NCBI RefSeq assembly: GCF_033100135.1
Contig: NZ_CP136920.1
Location: 248,001 to 312,000, forward strand
Origin: Rubellicoccus peritrichatus
Lineage (GTDB): Bacteria > Verrucomicrobiota > Verrucomicrobiia > Opitutales > Cerasicoccaceae
Direction of reading: 5' to 3'
Length of the DNA: 64,000 nt
The notes beneath the pieces are model-generated. The model saw only the letters and a list, made by a program, of their open reading frames with translations. It made no database searches and had not been told where the DNA came from. The translations under genes were made by a program, and so were the position numbers. Positions 59,064 to 64,000 of the stretch are shown here, piece after piece (the stretch's first letter is position 1; each line of letters opens with the position of its first letter).

Positions 59064-61346
59064 ATGAATGCCACCGCAGAAGCTGTCCTGCGCTCGTGGA
59101 GTCTGGATCATTTCATCCTCGCCTACCTTTGCCTGCTTGTTGCTGTTTATAGCCGAGGCTGGAAACTGCTATCACGACAATTGCCGAACCGTTTTCCACG
59201 ATGGCGGCTCATTTGTTTCATCACAGGAGTCATTACGGTTTACATCGCCGTCGCATCTCCACTGGATGCCTTTGCTGGTTTTCTTCTACAGGTCCACATG
59301 ATTCAGCATCTCCTGCTGACAGTAGTGGCCCCGCCACTCATTTTACTGGGATCCCCGTGGCTGCCCTTGCTGCGCGGCTTACCCAAGGCATGGGTCCGCG
59401 ATGGGATCGGCCCATTAATCAATGGACCCTTCGGTCGTACTTTAATTCGCACCTTCGGAAACCCCGTCCTGGCCTGGATCCTCTTTGTCGGCAGCACACT
59501 GACTTGGCATATCCCCGGACTCTATGATCGGGCTTTACGATACGAGAGCTGGCATGCAGCGGAACATTTCTGTTTCTTTGTTACCGGGTTACTATTCTGG
59601 TGGCATATTGTATTACCCTGGCCAGCTCGCCAAAAATGGTCACGCTGGTTAATCATTCCCTACATTCTTTCGGCTGACTTGCTTAACACAGTGCTTGCCA
59701 GTTTTCTATCTTTCTATGATCAGCCACTGTACCCTGTCTATGAGACAATGCCACGCCTCTGGGGAATCAGCGTCATGGATGACCAGATCGCGGCAGGCGT
59801 CATCATGTGGGTTCCAGGTTCCATTGCATTTCTTGTTCCAGCCTTTTTCATTACGGCAAAACTACTATCACCTAAACGTGGTGTTCGGCCCTCAGACACT
59901 CCGACAAAGAATCAGCAAGCAAAGCAAGCCGAGCCTCGCACTAGTCAGCCAAAAGGCAAACCATGGATCACTGCAATTGCGCAATCTCCTGCTAGGCGAA
60001 GCATCCAGATCATCATGCTCCTGCTTGCCATCGCTGTCATTGTGGATGGCTTCTGGGGATCAGAAGTTTCCTCGATGAATCTCGCAGGAGTCCTGACCTG
60101 GACTTACTGGCGAGGGTTCAGCGTCATTGCTTTGCTAACTTTGGGGAATCTGTTTTGCGCAGTATGTCCGTTCACATTTTTCCGAAACCTGGCTCAGCGT
60201 TTCCTTCCGAAAGGAAGACAAAGGAGCTGGCCTAAAAAATTGGCTAACAAATGGCCTGCCGTGATTCTGCTCGTTATATTTCTTTGGGCCTATGAAGTCT
60301 TCGACCTCTGGGACCGCCCGATAGCTACAGCCGGACTGATTGTTGCGTATTTCGCCAGCATTGCTCTCATTGATTCATTTTTCCGCAAAGGAAGTTTTTG
60401 CAAGTATGTCTGCCCTATCGGACAATATCACTTTGCCTTTTCAAGCATTTCCTCAGGTGAAGTCAAAGTCGAGAAAACTGATGTCTGCGCAAGCTGCACC
60501 ACACATGACTGCCTGCGAGGCAACGAACAACAAAGCGGTTGCGAAACAGCGCTCTTCTTGCCAAGCAAAGCAGGCAACATGGACTGCACCTTCTGCCTCG
60601 ATTGCGTACGGGCGTGCCCACATGACAACATTACTATTCAATCCGTAATCCCCAGCCAGGATTTAACGAACAACGATTTGCGCTCCACCATCGGGCGTTA
60701 CTCGGAGCGAACAGACATCGCTGCATTGCTCATGGTTTTCTGCAGCGGGGCATTCATTAACGCCGCCGGGATGACAGCTCCCGTACAGGATTTATTCCAA
60801 AGGATCACCAATCAGTTCGGCATCGCTGAAAGTATACTGGTTTCAGTCTTCATCATAGCAGGCGTCGTTGCTGTTCCATTGGCTCTGGGATATCTCGCAG
60901 CAATTCTCACGCGCACATTAGTCACCAAAGGTAAAAGCTGTCGCGAACTAATGGTTCGTTTTGCCTACGGATTCGTCCCCTTGGGTGCAGCTGTCTGGGC
61001 AGCTCATTTTCTATTCCACCTTGCAACCGGTGCTTTCACTGCGGTGCCCGTTTTCAAACGTATCCTCGCTGATCTAGGTATTGGAAGCATGGGCGATGCC
61101 ATCGACGGACTTAGCAACCCGGGCTTTAGCGGAAACTGGATCATTAACATGGAGTTCGTCTTATTGGACGCAGGTTTGCTTGCCTCCCTCTATGTTCTGT
61201 GGAGAATAAGTGAAAGAACTTTTGAGAAACAGCGAGTGGCAGGCTTTCTGATTTGGGCAAGCATCGCCGTGTTATTATTTATGGCAGCAATCTGGATAAT
61301 ATTTCAACCAATGGAAATGCGCGGCACGCAATTAAGCGGCGGCTAA
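59064..61346 (+). CDS. Fusion of CtaG-type oxidase assembly protein and polyferredoxin (NapH/CcoG-like)
   Basis: 760 aa. Residues about 15-270 are the seven-helix caa3-type CtaG/YtaF domain (H78-x-x-x-H82 in H-M-I-Q-H, T-W-H-I-P-G, W-W-H-I-V-L-P-W, D-D-Q-x-A-A-G-V-I-M-W). This family helps insert copper in cytochrome oxidase. After a linker (about 270-305) comes a membrane 4Fe-4S part: C365-x-x-C368-P and C446-x-x-x-C450-P at membrane edges, as in NapH/NosR/CcoG, then C475, C478, C483 and C493 and C508, C511, C514 and C518, close to two 4Fe-4S clusters. About six more helices end it. It is the penultimate gene of the operon. Confidence 0.75.
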   Translation: MNATAEAVLRSWSLDHFILAYLCLLVAVYSRGWKLLSRQLPNRFPRWRLICFITGVITVYIAVASPLDAFAGFLLQVHMIQHLLLTVVAPPLILLGSPWLPLLRGLPKAWVRDGIGPLINGPFGRTLIRTFGNPVLAWILFVGSTLTWHIPGLYDRALRYESWHAAEHFCFFVTGLLFWWHIVLPWPARQKWSRWLIIPYILSADLLNTVLASFLSFYDQPLYPVYETMPRLWGISVMDDQIAAGVIMWVPGSIAFLVPAFFITAKLLSPKRGVRPSDTPTKNQQAKQAEPRTSQPKGKPWITAIAQSPARRSIQIIMLLLAIAVIVDGFWGSEVSSMNLAGVLTWTYWRGFSVIALLTLGNLFCAVCPFTFFRNLAQRFLPKGRQRSWPKKLANKWPAVILLVIFLWAYEVFDLWDRPIATAGLIVAYFASIALIDSFFRKGSFCKYVCPIGQYHFAFSSISSGEVKVEKTDVCASCTTHDCLRGNEQQSGCETALFLPSKAGNMDCTFCLDCVRACPHDNITIQSVIPSQDLTNNDLRSTIGRYSERTDIAALLMVFCSGAFINAAGMTAPVQDLFQRITNQFGIAESILVSVFIIAGVVAVPLALGYLAAILTRTLVTKGKSCRELMVRFAYGFVPLGAAVWAAHFLFHLATGAFTAVPVFKRILADLGIGSMGDAIDGLSNPGFSGNWIINMEFVLLDAGLLASLYVLWRISERTFEKQRVAGFLIWASIAVLLFMAAIWIIFQPMEMRGTQLSGG

Positions 61347-61918
61347 TGACAATGCATTTAATTAAGAACATTATTCTCATTAAATGTATTTTGCTTGCAT
61401 CGCTTTGTTGGGCAAAATCAGACAATGCTGTGCCCATTGCCAGTCAACAAATGGGTGATCAAAGTATTGTCATTTTTGCCCATCCAATTCCGCTCAGAGC
61501 AGGACCAATACGACTGGAGGCATTTCTGATTGAAACGGAAAACGGCTCACCAATTCTGGATAACACGCTTGTCGGCTCACTCATACCAGTAGCACTCGAT
61601 GATAGCGCCGCTGCCTGGATTCCTCCCTGCTGCCGTATGGAAGACGGAGTTGCTGGCGAAGATGGAATAACTCTGGAATTCGCAAAGACTGATTCCGGCA
61701 ATCAACTCTTACAAGGTGCTAACATTGTCATCCAAGAGCCAGGCGAATGGCTGCTTGAGTTAGATGTTAATGCAAATCAAAGCGACCTTGGCCGCGTGCA
61801 AATTCCCCTAACGATCTTAGAACCACTACCACCACTGCAAAGCCATTGGCCCTGGCTGATTCCTCTGCCACTGGCTATCGGAGCTTTCATTTTCAGCCAG
61901 CGCAGGAAACGCGAATAG
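61346..61918 (+). CDS. Exported single-span membrane protein, end of respiratory operon
   Basis: 190 aa from the ATG at 61346, which overlaps the stop of the previous gene by 1 nt (TAATG). The signal peptide runs to about residue 22. The exported domain (about 25-160) reads V-I-F-A-H-P-I-P-L-R-A-G-P-I-R-L-E-A-F-L-I-E-T, a beta-sandwich pattern like FixH/YtkA or copper-handling domains, with W-I-P-P-C-C-R-M in the middle. One membrane helix lies near 168-183, then a basic tail. A role in copper or heme delivery is a guess from position. Confidence 0.6.
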   Translation: MTMHLIKNIILIKCILLASLCWAKSDNAVPIASQQMGDQSIVIFAHPIPLRAGPIRLEAFLIETENGSPILDNTLVGSLIPVALDDSAAAWIPPCCRMEDGVAGEDGITLEFAKTDSGNQLLQGANIVIQEPGEWLLELDVNANQSDLGRVQIPLTILEPLPPLQSHWPWLIPLPLAIGAFIFSQRRKRE

Positions 61919-61937
61919 CCTTAACTCCTACCTTGAT

Positions 61938-63737
61938 TCAATCCACTCTTATAACCCGAAAGAATAACGGTGAACCCGGTATCGAGGCAGGCAAATCAGT
62001 AGTGGACATTACTCCGTCGTCGCTATCTTCAGTTATAACATCCAATGCAGACCAATCTACAAGATTGCTTGAAGACTCAACCGAATAGACATCACCTTGC
62101 TGCGTATTCCATTCTAAAGAGCTTTCCGTAAAGTCCGTAACCGCAAATCGAGAAGCCGGATCTGTTGGGTCGGTTCCCAGACTAAATTCAGTTTTATTAT
62201 CAAAACCGTCAAAATCAGAATCATCATTTGCAGATGCGCCATTAGCGCTACCAAAAAAGGTAACAACCCACGAATCAGGTATCCCATCCGGCGCTCCAAA
62301 AGGGCGACTGTCACTGCGAAAACCAGTCACCTCGACTTCGAAAAATGGAGAGAGATTTGTTCCATCAGAAAAGCGTCCTTCAAAACGGTCGAAAAAACCA
62401 CCAGTATCCGCATCACCAAAAAATCCACTTGGAGTATAGGTCAGCACACCATTGCTCAAAGCGAAAACTCCATTATTGCTGGTTGCACTGTCCTGCTGCA
62501 AGGTCAGGTTCGTTCCTGACTGCTGATCAAAGCCAATTAGGGTAACTTGATTCACGTCGGGATTACTCAAAGTACCTGTTGGAGAGGTTACCGCAATAAG
62601 TGAACGATCAAAGCCGTATGGAGGCGTGTCCAACGGGTGAGCTTTTAGAATGGTGCTAATATCGTATGCATTCAAAGTTGCACCACGATCATCGCCACGC
62701 GCCCGAAAATACATGATCGCTTCAGCCAGGAGAGTATCCGACTCAGAGCCATCTTCGCTACTATGGGCAAGACCGAGGACATGACCAATTTCATGGGTTA
62801 AGACTTCTTCAAGTGTTTCCGGATCAGACAAGCTTGGTTTAGGATGATTCAATACAACATAGCCGTAGTTTATCCGGTTAAATGGATTGCCGTTTACTGT
62901 ACCGCCACCTCCGGATTTTATTGTAAAACCAGCACCTCCAAAACCAAGTGTGCTGCTATTATCAGATATCCGTTGAAAATCATCATGCATTTGCACGCGA
63001 ATCACCAGACCATCTTCAGATTCAAAATCATCGGCAGATTGGGAGAAAACCTCTGTTCCCTGGTAATCGAACTGAAGGCTGCTGACAGCGGCCCAGGCAT
63101 CGAGCGCATTGTTCAGTGCAGTGATCGCCTGTGCTTCCGTGATATTATTCGGCAAGGTGGACACATCAGCAATAACGGGAATTGCTTCACCACGATCAGG
63201 TAGAGTAAACCGGCGAAAGCCGTTGCTGTCCAGCAAACCTGAACTGGTCACCGTAAATTGAACTGCAAAGGGTTCCCTTTCATAAGCAGCCAAATCAACC
63301 TCTGCAGTTAATGTGCTACAAGTCTCTCGTATCATATCGATATCAACGGTTTCAGGATCAGCAGCCCCGGTCGGACCATCCATAAAACGTAGAGTGGCAT
63401 TCTGCACAATCAGGAAAAGCAGGTATGTCTCTCCAGGAAGCAAAGATGGCAATCGCGAGTCAGCTTGAGCCATGTCGCCATAAACACCTCCAGAGGCATA
63501 GACCTCGAAATATGCAGGAAACTCACCCCGCAAGGGCTCGATTGTCCGAAAAATGAATCGTGTCTCAACTCTGCCATCATTCAAGAGCGGCTGGCTGACA
63601 ATAAGCTCAGCCAAAGCGGTCGCATCCGCTACCGTTGCTTGATCAACCGGAGTCGTTTCTGACATCGAGAATCCACTAACTGTAATTGATGTAACGAGAA
63701 TGAATATTGAACTTAGAAGAATCCGTTTAAATGTCAT
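61938..63737 (-). CDS. Secreted matrixin-like metalloprotease (M10-type) with TSP3-like tail
   Basis: 599 aa with a signal peptide (about 1-22). The catalytic zinc motif H-E-I-G-H-V-L-G-L-A-H (315-325) and the Met-turn region A-I-M-Y-F near 344-348 mark a metzincin, matrixin type. The N-terminal about 180 residues form a separate beta-domain (probably an inhibitory or folding part). A Ser/Thr-rich cadherin/tandem-type beta region (about 380-490) follows. Then come an acidic D-D-S-D-F-D-G-F-D-N-K-T-E-F calcium repeat (about 510-530) and the terminal Y-S-V-E-S-S-S-N-L-V-D-W-S module, as in the sialidase. It cleaves proteins outside the cell. It converges with the respiratory operon. Confidence 0.85.
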   Translation of the reverse strand: MTFKRILLSSIFILVTSITVSGFSMSETTPVDQATVADATALAELIVSQPLLNDGRVETRFIFRTIEPLRGEFPAYFEVYASGGVYGDMAQADSRLPSLLPGETYLLFLIVQNATLRFMDGPTGAADPETVDIDMIRETCSTLTAEVDLAAYEREPFAVQFTVTSSGLLDSNGFRRFTLPDRGEAIPVIADVSTLPNNITEAQAITALNNALDAWAAVSSLQFDYQGTEVFSQSADDFESEDGLVIRVQMHDDFQRISDNSSTLGFGGAGFTIKSGGGGTVNGNPFNRINYGYVVLNHPKPSLSDPETLEEVLTHEIGHVLGLAHSSEDGSESDTLLAEAIMYFRARGDDRGATLNAYDISTILKAHPLDTPPYGFDRSLIAVTSPTGTLSNPDVNQVTLIGFDQQSGTNLTLQQDSATSNNGVFALSNGVLTYTPSGFFGDADTGGFFDRFEGRFSDGTNLSPFFEVEVTGFRSDSRPFGAPDGIPDSWVVTFFGSANGASANDDSDFDGFDNKTEFSLGTDPTDPASRFAVTDFTESSLEWNTQQGDVYSVESSSNLVDWSALDVITEDSDDGVMSTTDLPASIPGSPLFFRVIRVD

Positions 63738-64000
63738 GTGTGGGAATATACTCTAGGGTAATATTTCTATAGAAATCCGTAGAGACTCCAAGTTGAAAGC
63801 ACCTTTTCTAGCAGCACTTACGACAGCTTTACATTTTTCTAACCAAAACTCCGCTAAAATGCCCTCACTACAGTGTGCATTTCGCCATCCGCAAAATCGA
63901 TGGCCAGTATATCAACTTTAGACAATCCTGCGTCTCGGGTAATCTCAAAACCTTGCTAATGCAAAGCTTCATCGAAAGGTTTATCAATGTCATGCGACAT
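63738..64000. other. Window edge, upstream region of the metalloprotease gene
   Basis: About 260 bp at the right edge. The left part is the promoter area of the metalloprotease (AT-rich). On the minus strand, from the edge (64000) down to 63854, one frame reads M-S-H-D-I-D-K-P-F-D-E-A-L-H, then TAG, then on to G-L-S-K-V-D-I-L-A-I-D-F-A-D-G-E-M-H-T-V-V-R-A-F and TAG. It could be the end of a gene beyond the edge with an in-frame stop. No family is recognised. Confidence 0.35.

Noticed and set aside
1-64000. CRISPR arrays, rRNA or tRNA genes
   Set aside because: No regularly spaced direct repeats and no rRNA stretches seen; no cloverleaf with a T-loop was recognised by eye, though a tRNA scan would be more reliable.

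Overview
The window looks like a chromosome segment of a Gram-negative, outer-membrane bacterium, most likely Verrucomicrobiota near the Opitutae/Puniceicoccales (inference from gene content, no search run). Pointers are an LPS-assembly LptD, secreted hydrolases ending in TSP3-like calcium repeats plus a 'Y-x-V/I-E-S/T-S-x-x-L-V-x-W' tail module, an SHD1-domain protein, a HU protein fused to an Ig-like domain, a DUF1573 protein and an Amt-histidine kinase fusion.

Layout. 0-10.5 kb: end of a sugar-phosphate isomerase-like gene, a beta-lactamase-fold protein with degenerate catalytic motifs, the HU-like protein, two translationally coupled ankyrin proteins (minus), gluconokinase, and a two-gene membrane/coiled-coil unit. 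10.9-15.1 kb: a minus-strand run of small genes (secreted proteins, GNAT, HD hydrolase, DUF4174, a GluQ-like synthetase). 15.2-27.8 kb: DEAD-box helicase, methyltransferase, DUF1573, thioredoxin, ScpA, LptD, an ammonium-sensor-like kinase with its receiver, and an RsuA-type pseudouridine synthase. 27.8-39.4 kb: sialidase, folD, RDD protein, a REP-associated tyrosine transposase flanked by its REPs, a 1222-aa secreted glycosidase-like protein, opcA, a methyltransferase and tyrS.

40.9-50.7 kb is the most unusual part. About 14 small, AT-rich genes all point the same way and are separated by short palindromic spacers. Several spacers begin with an RYYYAAC-like box that contains the stop codon of the gene before and end in a GTTATGC-like box just before the next ATG. 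This is the architecture of an integron gene-cassette array, and no integrase gene is visible (CALIN-like). Its cargo is SUKH/SMI1-KNR4 proteins, several acetyltransferases, a VOC protein, an HD hydrolase and unknowns. Several cassette genes are broken by a stop codon or frameshift.

51.7-61.9 kb is one long respiratory operon. It holds a caa3-type oxidase (CoxB with a fused cytochrome c domain, CoxA, CoxC, a subunit-IV-like membrane protein), a diheme cytochrome c lipoprotein, a Rieske protein, cytochrome b fused to cytochrome c, and a CtaG-polyferredoxin fusion. Together these suggest a quinol-to-oxygen bc/caa3 unit. The window closes with a secreted matrixin-like metalloprotease. Long near-perfect palindromic repeats of several families occur throughout, including two inside the respiratory operon.
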